Assembly: GCA_041690515.1 (NCBI GenBank)
Contig: JAWLHF010000061.1
Location: 1 to 19,698 of the forward strand
DNA from: BRH-c25 sp041690515
GTDB taxonomy: Bacteria > Bacillota > Clostridia > Lutisporales > Lutisporaceae
Direction: 5' to 3'
DNA length: 19,698 nucleotides
Shown: one piece after another, positions 1 through 8,157 of the stretch
How the letters are laid out: each line of letters starts with the position of its first letter
How positions within the stretch are numbered: position 1 is the stretch's first letter
The notes under the pieces: generated by a model
The model's input: only the letters and a program-made list of their open reading frames with translations
Database searches by the model: none
Told to the model about the DNA's origin: nothing
Translations under genes and position numbers: made by a program

Positions 1-855
1 TTAGTATCAGAGTGGGTGACAATCAATGAACCCAATGTTTATCTGGAGGGTGCATACAGCGCAGGAAATTTTCCTCCCCACAAACCCAGCTTGATGGCAT
101 ACTTCACCGGATTGAAGCATATGTCAATTGCTCACATAAAGGCATATAAGGCCATACACAAGATAAGAGAAGCTGAAGGCTTTGAAGGTAAGACCCTTGT
201 GGGATTTGCAAAGCATGTAAGGGTTTTTGATACCGAAAGTAAGGGAGTTTTATCCAGGTTTGCCCGTAATATGGTGGACTATTGCTTCCATACCATTACA
301 TTAGAAGCAATGGTAAAGGGAAGGTTCAATTTTCCCTTCGGCTGCGGCAATTATCCGGAAGGAAGGGGTTTGTTCTGTGATTATCTAGGGATTAACTACT
401 ACAGCCGTGATATGATAAAGTTCACATGGAATGCACTGCGCGCTTTTGCCGATCTTTCAGTGAGAGAAGGGGCAGAACTGAACGATATGGGCTGGGAGAT
501 ATACCCTGAAGGCTTGTATATATTGTGTAAAAAATACTATGAAAGATACAGGCTGCCAATTTTTATTACCGAAAACGGTATTTGCGACCATTTAGACAGT
601 AAAAGGGCAAGGTTCATATATGACCACCTTGAAGCAATAAAACGCCTGCGGGAGGATGGGGTGGATGTAAGAAGATACTATCACTGGTCGCTAATGGATA
701 ATTTTGAATGGGAATTTGGGCTTACCCCAAAATTCGGATTGATAGAAGTCGATTACAGCACTCAGAAAAGGACCATTCGCCCAAGTGGGAGATTCTATGC
801 AGAAATTGCACGTAACAAGGAAGTAACAGCAGAGATGGTACAAAAATACCTGTAG
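1..855 (+). CDS. GH1 beta-glucosidase, C-terminal part (5' end outside window)
   Basis: This is the C-terminal two thirds of a retaining glycoside hydrolase of family GH1. The frame is open from base 1, so the GTG at 16 is internal and not a start. Two catalytic motifs are visible: TINEP, with the acid/base Glu at window codon 10, and ITENG, with the nucleophile Glu at codon 191. The WSLMDNFEWEFG motif near the C-terminus is the type that binds non-phosphorylated glucose or galactose. The Ser/Lys/Tyr phosphate-binding signature of 6-phospho-beta-glucosidases is not apparent. GH1 enzymes are about 440-470 residues, so roughly 150 N-terminal residues are missing. No signal peptide can be assessed. 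A GPH symporter follows at once, which fits uptake of an unphosphorylated beta-glucoside and cytoplasmic hydrolysis. The exact substrate is not determinable. Confidence 0.93.
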   Translation, partial: LVSEWVTINEPNVYLEGAYSAGNFPPHKPSLMAYFTGLKHMSIAHIKAYKAIHKIREAEGFEGKTLVGFAKHVRVFDTESKGVLSRFARNMVDYCFHTITLEAMVKGRFNFPFGCGNYPEGRGLFCDYLGINYYSRDMIKFTWNALRAFADLSVREGAELNDMGWEIYPEGLYILCKKYYERYRLPIFITENGICDHLDSKRARFIYDHLEAIKRLREDGVDVRRYYHWSLMDNFEWEFGLTPKFGLIEVDYSTQKRTIRPSGRFYAEIARNKEVTAEMVQKYL

Positions 856-888
856 CTTAATTTGTATATGGCCATGTGCTAAGTGGAT

Positions 889-906
889 AGGAGGCGGGTC
901 GATTTG
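889..906 (+). promoter_or_regulatory. Ribosome binding site deciding a TTG start
   Basis: A perfect AGGAGG at 889-894 lies nine bases before an in-frame TTG at 904. The upstream in-frame GTG at 883 precedes and partly abuts this site, so it is a less likely start. TTG 904 is therefore preferred for the GPH transporter. Confidence 0.7.
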
Positions 907-2286
907 AATGAAAAGGTGAGCTTGAAAGAAAAACTGGGGTTTTCACTGGGGGTGTTCGGACAGAACATCATATATGGTTTTTTCACTACTTATATATTGA
1001 TATTCTATACGGATGTTTTTGGTATCACGGCAGCGGCAGCGGGTACACTATTCATGATTGCAAGGCTTTGGGACGCTGTCAATGATCCGATGATGGGCCT
1101 TATTGCAGACAGGACACGTACCAGATGGGGGAAGTTCCGTCCTTATATGCTTTGGGTTCCGATACCTATCGCAGCTATTACCATACTTACATTCTTTGTG
1201 CCTGATATTGACAACGGTACAAAACTCTTATATGCTTATATCACTTATATTGCCTGGGGTATGATCTATACAGCAGGCGACATCCCTATGTGGGCACTTA
1301 CCTCTGTGATTACCCGGGATACAAAAGAGAGAACCGGTATCATTACCATGGCAAGGATATTCTCAATTTTTGGCATGGCAATACCGGCTATTGCAACAAT
1401 GCCTCTTCTGAAAGCATTTGGAGGTGAGTTCACTCCTTCCAGCTATGCGTATGTTGCAGGCTTTTATGGTATAATATGTGCAGTTTTGATGATGGGCATA
1501 TTCTTATCAGTGCGTGAAAGAGTGGTTCACGGGGCAGAGAGGGAAAAAGTCAGGGAAAGTATTGCAGCAATAATATATAATAAGCCGCTTATACTGATAA
1601 TGGTATCTTCAGTTATCACCAATTCCGTAGTAACCTTCCGCCAATCCATATTGGTGTATTACGCAACATATAATCTCAACAATACCGATATGGTTCCATT
1701 ACTTATGGCAGTCACACTTGCCGCAATGCTTATCGGGATGCTCCTTGTACCTGCAGCCAACTCTGTTTTGGGTAAAAGAAATTCCTTTATTCTATATGGC
1801 ATTGGACTTGCACTAAGTTCTCTATTTTTCTATTTCTCAGGATATGGGGATGAAAGATCGGTAATACTGTGGACACTGATATCAGGAGTGTTTTCGGGTG
1901 CACCGGCAGTATTGGAATCCGCCATGATTGCCGATACAATAGAATATGCCGAATGGAAGACCGGAATTCGGGCGGAAGGTGTGATATTCTCCACACAGAC
2001 CTTTATGGCAAAGTTCTCCGGTGCATTGTCAGGGGGCTTGGCAGGATTGATATTAACAATCATAGGATATGTGCCAAATGCCGTGCAAACCCAAAAGGCT
2101 CTCGGAGGCCTGCATGCCATGATGACCATCATACCTGCGGCAGCAGTAATAGCTGGACTTGTGCCTATATTTTTCTACAAGCTGACCGAGAAAAAACATG
2201 GGGAAATACAGAAAGAACTTGAAGCAAGGGCTGCATGCGAAGCAGCGGCAAAAATCCCGGCTTCTGAAAAACAAATGAGTACTTAA
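904..2286 (+). CDS. GPH-family (MelB-like) sugar:cation symporter
   Basis: This is an integral membrane transporter of the glycoside-pentoside-hexuronide:cation symporter family, about 460 residues with about 12 hydrophobic segments. The N-terminal segment reads FYTDVFGI, then LWDAVNDPMMG followed by DRTRTRWGKFRPY, the family signature. Asp57 and Asp61 have the same spacing as MelB Asp55 and Asp59, which take part in Na+/H+ binding and sugar coupling. The C-terminus is a hydrophilic, alanine- and glutamate-rich tail. The gene starts 48 bases after the GH1 stop and shares its direction, so it is probably cotranscribed and supplies the unphosphorylated glycoside that the GH1 enzyme cleaves. A longer form starting at GTG 883 is possible. 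Family assignment is firm; the sugar is inferred from the neighbour only. Confidence 0.9.
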   Translation: MNEKVSLKEKLGFSLGVFGQNIIYGFFTTYILIFYTDVFGITAAAAGTLFMIARLWDAVNDPMMGLIADRTRTRWGKFRPYMLWVPIPIAAITILTFFVPDIDNGTKLLYAYITYIAWGMIYTAGDIPMWALTSVITRDTKERTGIITMARIFSIFGMAIPAIATMPLLKAFGGEFTPSSYAYVAGFYGIICAVLMMGIFLSVRERVVHGAEREKVRESIAAIIYNKPLILIMVSSVITNSVVTFRQSILVYYATYNLNNTDMVPLLMAVTLAAMLIGMLLVPAANSVLGKRNSFILYGIGLALSSLFFYFSGYGDERSVILWTLISGVFSGAPAVLESAMIADTIEYAEWKTGIRAEGVIFSTQTFMAKFSGALSGGLAGLILTIIGYVPNAVQTQKALGGLHAMMTIIPAAAVIAGLVPIFFYKLTEKKHGEIQKELEARAACEAAAKIPASEKQMST

Positions 2287-2307
2287 ATAAAATATATTGG
2301 AGGACTA

Positions 2308-3600
2308 ATGAAAGAAGCAAACAACAAGAGCATAAACGGAGCAGCTGAAAAAGAAAAGTACAAAGGGTATGATGAAGCCTCCGGAGAATTAGCTAATGAA
2401 AGCTTTGCCGGCTGGAGGAAAAAAGCGGCATTGTTCCTGTCCGGTCAGGCTGTATCACTTTTTGGATCGGCATTGGTGCAATATGCGATTATCTGGTATA
2501 TCACTCTTAACACTCAATCCGGACAGATGCTGACTATTTCTGCTATTTTCGGATTTCTGCCGCAGATAATCATATCCCTGTTTGCAGGGGTATGGGCAGA
2601 CAGATACAGCAGAAGGAAGCTGATAATAATGTCTGATCTTTTGATAGCCGCATCTACACTTATTCTGGCAATAATATTCTTAATGGGGTACAAGAGTATT
2701 TGGATGATGTTTGTTGTATCAGGAGTCCGGTCCTTTGGTACCGGAATCCAGACACCGGCTGTAAACGCTATGGTACCGCAAATTGTTCCACAGGATAAAC
2801 TTGCAAAGGTCAATGGCCTCAATGGAAGCATCATGACCCTTATCATGCTTGTATCTCCTGCTGTCAGCGGTGCTTTGTTGACAATGTCGACCATAGAGAC
2901 GATTTTCTTCATTGACATTATCACAGCAATGCTTGCAGTCATCATAATGGCTTTGCTTAAGGTGCCTATCCACAAGAAGGCTGAAGAAAAGCAGGATACA
3001 GGCTATCTTGATGACCTGAAGGCGGGAATGAAGTATGCAGGTGAACATGCATTTGTAAGAAGCCTTCTGATATTCTATTTGATATTCTTCTTTTTTGTCA
3101 CACCGGTAGCATTCCTTACACCATTAATGGTTGCTCGTACCTTTGGTGAGGAAGTGTGGAGGCTGACCTTCAATGAAATGGTTTATTTTGCAGGATCAAT
3201 TGTCGGAGGTCTTGTATTTGCAGCATGGGGGGGATTCAAGGATCGTATCTTTTCTATTGCATTGGCTTGCATAGCCTTTGGACTCCTCACTGCAGCATTG
3301 GGGCTTTCCAGTGTTTTCTGGATATACCTGATCATCATGTTTCTTGAGGGAGTCGGAATGCCTTTTTTCAGCAATCCCCTTACGGTACTGCTTCAGGAAA
3401 AGGTTGACATGGATATGCAGGGCAGAGTATTCGGGATGCTTCAGATAGTAAGCTCCACTGCACTGCCTGTAGGCATGCTGGTATTCGGACCTCTTGCGGA
3501 TATTGTAAGCATAGAACTGCTGCTGATTGTTTCAGGAGTACTTATGGCAGCAGCTGGGGCAAGTATTTTCTACAATAAGGGTCTTAGAAGCGTAAGCTGA
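2308..3600 (+). CDS. MFS efflux transporter (MFS_3 / macrolide-efflux-like)
   Basis: This is a 430-residue major facilitator protein, about 12 membrane segments, resembling the MFS_3 drug/metabolite efflux group (Mef-like). It has a hydrophilic N-terminal extension of about 35 residues, then FLSGQAVSLFGSAL and the motif-A-like loop GVWADRYSRRKL between segments 2 and 3. The start ATG is preceded by TTGGAGGA with good spacing, only 21 bases after the symporter stop. It is thus the last gene of the GH1-symporter operon. An exporter here could remove an aglycone or excess sugar released by the beta-glucosidase, but that is inference. Substrates of this group cannot be read from sequence, and the protein could simply be a general multidrug pump. 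Confidence 0.85.
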   Translation: MKEANNKSINGAAEKEKYKGYDEASGELANESFAGWRKKAALFLSGQAVSLFGSALVQYAIIWYITLNTQSGQMLTISAIFGFLPQIIISLFAGVWADRYSRRKLIIMSDLLIAASTLILAIIFLMGYKSIWMMFVVSGVRSFGTGIQTPAVNAMVPQIVPQDKLAKVNGLNGSIMTLIMLVSPAVSGALLTMSTIETIFFIDIITAMLAVIIMALLKVPIHKKAEEKQDTGYLDDLKAGMKYAGEHAFVRSLLIFYLIFFFFVTPVAFLTPLMVARTFGEEVWRLTFNEMVYFAGSIVGGLVFAAWGGFKDRIFSIALACIAFGLLTAALGLSSVFWIYLIIMFLEGVGMPFFSNPLTVLLQEKVDMDMQGRVFGMLQIVSSTALPVGMLVFGPLADIVSIELLLIVSGVLMAAAGASIFYNKGLRSVS

Positions 3601-3605
3601 ATAAT

Positions 3606-3632
3606 GGGCAGGTTTTATTATCATACCTGCCC
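3606..3632. terminator. Inverted repeat between convergent genes, weak terminator
   Basis: GGGCAGGT (3606-3613) pairs perfectly with ACCTGCCC (3625-3632) around an 11-base loop, between the MFS gene and the convergent YeiH-type gene, whose last codons it overlaps. There is no clear T-run on either side, so intrinsic termination is uncertain. Confidence 0.4.
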
Positions 3633-4640
3633 CAAAAGCAACTGTAATAAGAAAGAAACAATAACTACTAATGCAGAAATGATGAAACCGTGGACCATGG
3701 GAGCAAAGCCTGATTTTGAAAGCTTTGCAAAATTAGTCTTTAAGCCTATTGCACCTAAGGACATAACCATTATGAACTTACCTGCAGTGGAAAGTGAAGC
3801 ATTTATCTCTTCAGGAATCATGCCTGTGCTGTTGACGGCAACTACTGCAAGAAACATGAGGATAAACCAGGGAAATATCTTTTTAATATCAACTGATACT
3901 TTATAGCCGGAGTTTTTTTCCCTGACATTTCTCACAAGTCTTTCGTTAATATATGAAAATGTAAGAACTGCAGGAATGATTGACAGGGTTCGGGTAAGCT
4001 TGACAATTACTGAATAGCTGCCTGCTGCATCTGAAAAGGCGTATCCTGCTGCAACAACCGAGGAAGTGTCATTTACAGCTGTTCCTGCCCAAAGGCCGAA
4101 GCCCAGATCAGTCATACCGAAGTACTTGCCCATTATTGGGAAAATTACTACCATAACAACATCAAATATAAAGGTTGCCGAAATTGCATAGGCTATATCG
4201 CTGTCCTTTGCATCAATAACCGGAGCAATGGCAGCAACAGCTGAACCTCCGCATATGCCTGTCCCGGCAGATATAAGGCCCGATAGCTTCCAGTCCATGT
4301 TGAAGAGCTTTCCGATTAAGTACCCTCCTCCGAATGCTGTTATCAATGTAAACACCGTTACGATCAAGGAGAACTTACCCACCTCCAACACCTGTGAAAA
4401 GCGGAGTGTAGCTCCCATAGATATTATGGAAAGACGCAGCAGCTTTTTTGAAGTAAGGCTGAGACCATACTCCAGATTGATATATTTGGATACCATAGGA
4501 TTTAACAGCATTCCTATTAGTAGCGCCAATACACCGCCGCTTATAAGCTGATTAGGAATCTTGCTGCTGACATAGAGGGATATGGCTGCAAGTGCTGCGG
4601 CGAGTAGTACTCCTCCTGTATATTTTTTTATAAATGACAC
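3621..4640 (-). CDS. YeiH-family (UPF0324) putative sulfate/anion exporter
   Basis: This is a 339-residue polytopic membrane protein of the YeiH/UPF0324 family, annotated in databases as putative sulfate exporters. Family features include a first helix pair ending in GGVLALLIGMLLN, a glycine-rich GTGICGGSAVAA segment near residue 130 and GTAVNDTSSVVAAGY near residue 190. About ten hydrophobic segments are apparent. The start is GTG at 4640, preceded by AAGGGGG about eight bases upstream. It is divergent from a LysR-type regulator, an arrangement typical of this family (for example yeiE-yeiH in enterobacteria), so LysR control is likely. Transport of sulfate or sulfite is a family-level annotation, not something shown by this sequence. 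Confidence 0.88.
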   Translation of the reverse strand: MSFIKKYTGGVLLAAALAAISLYVSSKIPNQLISGGVLALLIGMLLNPMVSKYINLEYGLSLTSKKLLRLSIISMGATLRFSQVLEVGKFSLIVTVFTLITAFGGGYLIGKLFNMDWKLSGLISAGTGICGGSAVAAIAPVIDAKDSDIAYAISATFIFDVVMVVIFPIMGKYFGMTDLGFGLWAGTAVNDTSSVVAAGYAFSDAAGSYSVIVKLTRTLSIIPAVLTFSYINERLVRNVREKNSGYKVSVDIKKIFPWFILMFLAVVAVNSTGMIPEEINASLSTAGKFIMVMSLGAIGLKTNFAKLSKSGFAPMVHGFIISALVVIVSFLLQLLLGQV

Positions 4641-4682
4641 AAAATCAACCCCCTTATCTGTTTTACACTTGATTCTAGCATG

Positions 4683-4734
4683 GATTATATATAAAATCTA
4701 ATTATATATATTTATGAATCTATAAAATAAGATT
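4683..4734. promoter_or_regulatory. AT-rich divergent control region with candidate LysR sites
   Basis: Between the YeiH-type gene and the LysR gene there are GATT/AATC half-sites. The clearest pair is AATCT (4717-4721), N8, AGATT (4730-4734), and the symmetry extends imperfectly outward as TTTAT/ATAAA. A further GATT (4683-4686), N8, AATC (4695-4698) lies upstream. LysR proteins usually bind T-N11-A type dyads in such shared regions. The region is so AT-rich that individual -10 boxes are ambiguous. Confidence 0.4.
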
Positions 4735-4751
4735 ATAAAGGGGTAAGTTAA

Positions 4752-5639
4752 ATGTTGGATGCCAGAGTGGATTCATTTCTGTCAGTATACAAAAATATGA
4801 GCTACACCAAGGCAGCAGAAGAACTTTGCATAACTCAGCCGGCAGTAACGCAGCATATTAAGCTAATGGAGAAAAAATATGGATGCAGATTTTTTGATTA
4901 TACAAGCAGAGAATTGAAATTAACAAAGGCTGGAGAGCTTTTCTACAAGTATGTTCAAAACGCAAAAGCCAATGAGAAGTATGTTGAACAGAAGCTCAAA
5001 GAAATAAGCAAGAAAAGCAAGGTACTTAGATTTGCCGCCACATTGACTATTGGAGAATTTACACTGGCACCTATACTGGATGACTTTATGAAAACCTTCG
5101 GAGAATATGATATAACAATGTATATAGATAATACCGAAGCAGTATTGAAGATGCTACAGAACGGAGAAATCAGCTTTGCACTGGTTGAGGGGCTTTTCAA
5201 CAAAGCTGATTATGAAACAAGATTATACAAAATGGCTGACTTTGTATTGACTGCACCTGTCTCACACAAGCTAAACACCGGGAAAACTGTCTTGCTTGAG
5301 GATTTAAAGGATGCTACCGTCATAGTAAGGGAAAAGGGTTCCGGCTCTCGTGAAGTACTGGAAAGAGGGTTGTTTGATAAGAATTATACTCTGGATAATT
5401 TTAAAAATATAATTGAGATAGGCAATGTGAATGTTATAAAGCACATGGTGGAAAGCGGTGTAGGTATCAGCTTCATGTACAAGGATGCACTGATAAAGGA
5501 AATAAGAGAGGGGAAACTGGCAGAAATCAAAATATCAGATTTTGAGATCAAAAGGGAGTTTAATTTTATCTGTATGAAAAATGAGCTTATGAAAGATGAA
5601 ATGGATATGTTTTTTTCCTTCTTTAAATCAAGATTATAG
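4752..5639 (+). CDS. LysR-family transcriptional regulator
   Basis: This is a 295-residue LysR-type regulator. Residues 1-62 form the winged helix-turn-helix, with YTKAAEELCITQPAVTQHI as the recognition region, followed by KLTKAGELFY. The rest is a periplasmic-binding-protein-like effector domain (about 90-295), with the usual GVGISFM segment near the C-terminus. The start ATG has AAGGGG eight bases or so upstream. It is transcribed divergently from the YeiH-type transporter and is probably its regulator. By synteny with CysL/YeiE-type regulators the effector may be a sulfur compound, but this is inference. The stop codon overlaps the first base of a 13-bp hairpin stem. Confidence 0.93.
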   Translation: MLDARVDSFLSVYKNMSYTKAAEELCITQPAVTQHIKLMEKKYGCRFFDYTSRELKLTKAGELFYKYVQNAKANEKYVEQKLKEISKKSKVLRFAATLTIGEFTLAPILDDFMKTFGEYDITMYIDNTEAVLKMLQNGEISFALVEGLFNKADYETRLYKMADFVLTAPVSHKLNTGKTVLLEDLKDATVIVREKGSGSREVLERGLFDKNYTLDNFKNIIEIGNVNVIKHMVESGVGISFMYKDALIKEIREGKLAEIKISDFEIKREFNFICMKNELMKDEMDMFFSFFKSRL

Positions 5640-5684
5640 GGGTGTATCGGTCAAATGCTTGCAGCATACGTACCGATACACCCC
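5639..5684. terminator. 13-bp perfect hairpin at the LysR stop codon
   Basis: GGGGTGTATCGGT (5639-5651) pairs perfectly with ACCGATACACCCC (5672-5684). Inside the loop, ATGC (5655-5658) pairs with GCAT (5664-5667). No T-run follows directly on either strand, so it may act with the next hairpin, or as a 3'-end stabiliser or protein site, rather than as a simple intrinsic terminator. Confidence 0.55.
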
Positions 5685-5700
5685 GGATATTTGTTTACAT

Positions 5701-5739
5701 GCTTCAGAATCCAGTGTTTAGGACCCTGAAGCTTTTTTT
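5701..5739 (+). terminator. Rho-independent terminator for the LysR gene
   Basis: GCTTCAG (5701-5707) pairs with CTGAAGC (5726-5732), followed by seven T residues. It terminates plus-strand transcription and overlaps the last codons and stop of the convergent kinase gene. Confidence 0.7.
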
Positions 5740-7305
5740 ATTGCTTATGTACAGTGACTTAAAGACACTGAAATGTCTATCATAAACAGCCTTATTGTCC
5801 CTGTTTGGGGTATACCGGCTGCTAGGCTGGACCAATCTATATGTATTCTCCATGCTCTCAATAACTCCCAGACCAACGGCGGCGACTAGTGCAGCACCTA
5901 TAGCTCCAACATTCTGAGGGTTTTCAACGATTTCAATTTCACGTCCAAGCACATCAGAGAGTATCTGACAGGTAAGGGACGCTAAAGCTCCGCCCCCAAC
6001 AAAACGGATTACCTTGGAAGTGGAGACTTTTTTCTCCTGAGCTTCAAGCTGCCATCTCAGGTGATAACAGATTCCTTCAATAACTGAATGAATAAGCTCT
6101 GTTTTTCCTGTTTCAAGGCTGATGTTGAAAAACATCCCCCTTGCATTGGAATCCTCGAAAGGACAGCGATTTCCATGGAGCCAGGGAGTGAAAATGACTC
6201 CATTGCTTCCGGCCGGCACATGCTTCACAGATTGCATCATATAGTCATATAGACTGGTATGGATGGCTTCCTGTGAGTCGGATACCTTTTTTTTATCAAG
6301 GTAGATGCCTATTTCATCCAGTGCCAGATGGTCCTTTACCCATTCAAGGCACTTTCCGGCTGTTTCCAGCTCGGCAAAGTAGTTGAAGGAGGAGCGGTCG
6401 GCACCTACTATTGCGGCTATCATGGCGTGAGTATCTACAAGCTGCTTTGGAACTACAGTGGATACCCAGCCGGAGGTACCGGTATATATATGAGTACTTC
6501 CAAGTCTGGAAGCCCCTGCACCCACACCGATGAGAGAGGCATCACCGCCTCCACCGAATACGGGAGTTCCTTCTTTTAGATGCAGCTGGGCTGCAGCAGT
6601 ACCTGTAATGCCTCCGACCATGTCGGTGCAATCTATGATCCTTGGGAGATGGGACCTGTTTATTCCGAACATTTTACAAAGTTCATTGCTGAAGCCTTCT
6701 TTTCCCTTTCGAGTATCATATAGTAATGTGGCATAGGCACTGTCCCTAGTCATTACAAACTCCCCAGTGCATTTGCATATGAGAAACTCCTTTACATCCA
6801 ACCATTTATGGACTTTTTTAAAGCTATCGGGTTCATTGCGTTCAACCCATTTGTATTTCCAGACAGGATCTTTGACGCTTGCAGGGACAGCCCCTGTAAT
6901 CATCAATGACCTGATAAGCTTGAACACATTTGCTCCTGCAATCTGAATACCGTGAGCTATGCCTTCCTTAAGCTCCCTTTCTGATCTCTGGTCCATATAG
7001 CTCATTGCCCGGCGCACGGGTTCCCCTTCTTTATCAACAAGTACAACACCCTGCATCTGAGAACAGAAGGAAATTCCTTTTATACTATCGGCGGGAACAT
7101 TGCTTTCAGAAAGGACCTGCCTGGTTGAACTGCACATGGCATTCCACCAGTCACAGGGTTCCTGCTCTACACCTCCGTTTTCAAGCACATGAAGCTTATA
7201 ACCCGCAACGCTACTTGCCACAAGCTCTATTCTATCGGAAATGTCAAATATGCAGGTTTTTACACCTGTAGTACCTATATCATAGGCTATGACATATAAT
7301 CCCAT
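5704..7305 (-). CDS. FGGY-family carbohydrate kinase (xylulokinase-like)
   Basis: This is a cytoplasmic sugar kinase of the FGGY family, about 533 residues, close to the usual length. It has the N-terminal phosphate-1 motif AYDIGTTGVK, an SQMQG/YMDQRSERE segment like the xylulokinase substrate region, the GGGGDAS motif with the probable catalytic base Asp255, and the C-terminal adenosine motif FVGGGALAS. The annotated FGGY signature region is WLHGNRCPFEDSNARG. The ATG at 7305 is chosen because GGGGGGG (7312-7318) lies six bases upstream; a TTG at 7311 is too close to that site. It follows the TetR gene by under 40 bases, so the two form an operon. It is divergent from an aminotransferase-aldolase-AOR operon, which suggests it phosphorylates a ketose or polyol later cleaved by the aldolase. 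The substrate is not determinable. Confidence 0.9.
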   Translation of the reverse strand: MGLYVIAYDIGTTGVKTCIFDISDRIELVASSVAGYKLHVLENGGVEQEPCDWWNAMCSSTRQVLSESNVPADSIKGISFCSQMQGVVLVDKEGEPVRRAMSYMDQRSERELKEGIAHGIQIAGANVFKLIRSLMITGAVPASVKDPVWKYKWVERNEPDSFKKVHKWLDVKEFLICKCTGEFVMTRDSAYATLLYDTRKGKEGFSNELCKMFGINRSHLPRIIDCTDMVGGITGTAAAQLHLKEGTPVFGGGGDASLIGVGAGASRLGSTHIYTGTSGWVSTVVPKQLVDTHAMIAAIVGADRSSFNYFAELETAGKCLEWVKDHLALDEIGIYLDKKKVSDSQEAIHTSLYDYMMQSVKHVPAGSNGVIFTPWLHGNRCPFEDSNARGMFFNISLETGKTELIHSVIEGICYHLRWQLEAQEKKVSTSKVIRFVGGGALASLTCQILSDVLGREIEIVENPQNVGAIGAALVAAVGLGVIESMENTYRLVQPSSRYTPNRDNKAVYDRHFSVFKSLYISNKKSFRVLNTGF

Positions 7306-7341
7306 ATACAACCCCCCCTGTTGAGATTACTATGGTGAATG

Positions 7342-7995
7342 CTACTTTAGCATAAATGCTCCTTTTATAAACTTCAGCAGTTGGTCGGCAACCAGTTCAT
7401 CATTATCAAGAATATCTTCTGCAACATATAGTTTAAGCCGCTCCCTGTAGTACTCACAGGAATATGAGAACTGTAAAAGTATGAAAAGATTATCCAGAAA
7501 AAAAGCAAATAGATTAGAATCTATATCTTTTCTTACATCACCTTTCTCCTGAGCTTCTTTTATCAGTGCCGAATACAGTCCGGCCGTTACCCCTTCCATA
7601 TCCGATACTATTTTCCACACAAGCTCTGAGTGGCTTTCAGTAGTCATTTCATTGTATAGCATTGTCAGGTGCATATTACTCCGTGAATGAGACTGTATGG
7701 CTCTGATGATTCTTTCTATTCTGGTAAGGAGACTGCCCTCACTCCGTATAATTTCTTCAAGTACTGCCTTTGTAGTCTCCACGCCGAAATGTACTACGGT
7801 AAGAAAAAGATCCTCCTTGCTGCTGAAGTACTTATACATTGAGCCGATGCTGACGCCGGCATCCTTAGCGATCTTATTTATGTTTGCACTGTCAAAACCG
7901 TGTTCTGCGAATTCGGAAATTGCTGACCCAAGAATCTTATCTCGTTTTTCCTGGGTAATTTTCTCGAAGGATTCTGTATAATATACATGCTTCAT
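7342..7995 (-). CDS. TetR/AcrR-family transcriptional regulator
   Basis: This is a 217-residue TetR-type repressor. An N-terminal helix-turn-helix spans about residues 18-65, with ILGSAISEFAEHGFDSANIN and the recognition stretch DAGVSIGSMYKYFSSKEDLF. The C-terminal helical ligand domain has no recognisable subfamily. The ATG at 7995 is preceded by GGGGTG at a five-base spacing. It is the first gene of a leftward operon with the FGGY kinase and faces the aminotransferase operon. Two GAGTGAA-N2-TTCACTC palindromes in the shared region, one beside each promoter, are the probable operators, implying autoregulation and control of both arms. The ligand is unknown and may be a pathway intermediate. 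Confidence 0.93.
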   Translation of the reverse strand: MKHVYYTESFEKITQEKRDKILGSAISEFAEHGFDSANINKIAKDAGVSIGSMYKYFSSKEDLFLTVVHFGVETTKAVLEEIIRSEGSLLTRIERIIRAIQSHSRSNMHLTMLYNEMTTESHSELVWKIVSDMEGVTAGLYSALIKEAQEKGDVRKDIDSNLFAFFLDNLFILLQFSYSCEYYRERLKLYVAEDILDNDELVADQLLKFIKGAFMLK

Positions 7996-8037
7996 AATGT
8001 CACCCCAATATAAAATAGTATAGTTGAAGAGTAAAAT

Positions 8038-8053
8038 GAGTGAATGTTCACTC
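8038..8053. promoter_or_regulatory. TetR operator 1 (near-perfect palindrome)
   Basis: GAGTGAATGTTCACTC has perfect 7-bp arms around a two-base centre. It lies two bases downstream of the leftward -10 box, so a bound repressor would block transcription of the TetR gene and kinase. Confidence 0.75.
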
Positions 8054-8055
8054 TA

Positions 8056-8083
8056 ATTATAGCACAATAAACGGTCTATGCAA
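8056..8083 (-). promoter_or_regulatory. Promoter for TetR-kinase operon
   Basis: On the minus strand, TTGCAT (8083-8078) and TATAAT (8061-8056) are 16 bases apart. The -10 is extended (TGC just upstream). The -35 is only a partial match to consensus. Confidence 0.6.
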
Positions 8084-8090
8084 TATTTAC

Positions 8091-8104
8091 TTACATATAT
8101 GTAA
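8091..8104. promoter_or_regulatory. 14-bp perfect palindrome between the divergent promoters
   Basis: TTACATATATGTAA is perfectly self-complementary and lies between the two -35 boxes, unrelated in sequence to the TetR operators. It is directly followed by the dyad AACATA-N5-TATGTT (8106-8122), which runs into the rightward -35. It could be a site for a second regulator or AT-rich chance symmetry. Confidence 0.4.
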
Positions 8105-8120
8105 AAACATATGCGGTATG

Positions 8121-8148
8121 TTGACATTTGCCATTAAAGTGCTATACT
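8121..8148 (+). promoter_or_regulatory. Promoter for aminotransferase-aldolase-AOR operon
   Basis: A consensus TTGACA (8121-8126) and TATACT (8143-8148) are 16 bases apart, with an extended -10 (TGC before TATACT). This is a strong sigma-A type promoter; transcription would begin at about 8155, next to operator 2. Confidence 0.8.
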
Positions 8149-8157
8149 GGAATTACA

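Noticed and set aside
883..903. GTG at 883 as start of the GPH transporter
   Set aside because: It precedes the AGGAGG at 889-894, which is correctly spaced for TTG 904; no ribosome binding site of its own.
3604..3906. Plus-strand open frame opposite the YeiH-type gene
   Set aside because: It is the antisense of a clear membrane protein, with no family features or ribosome binding site.
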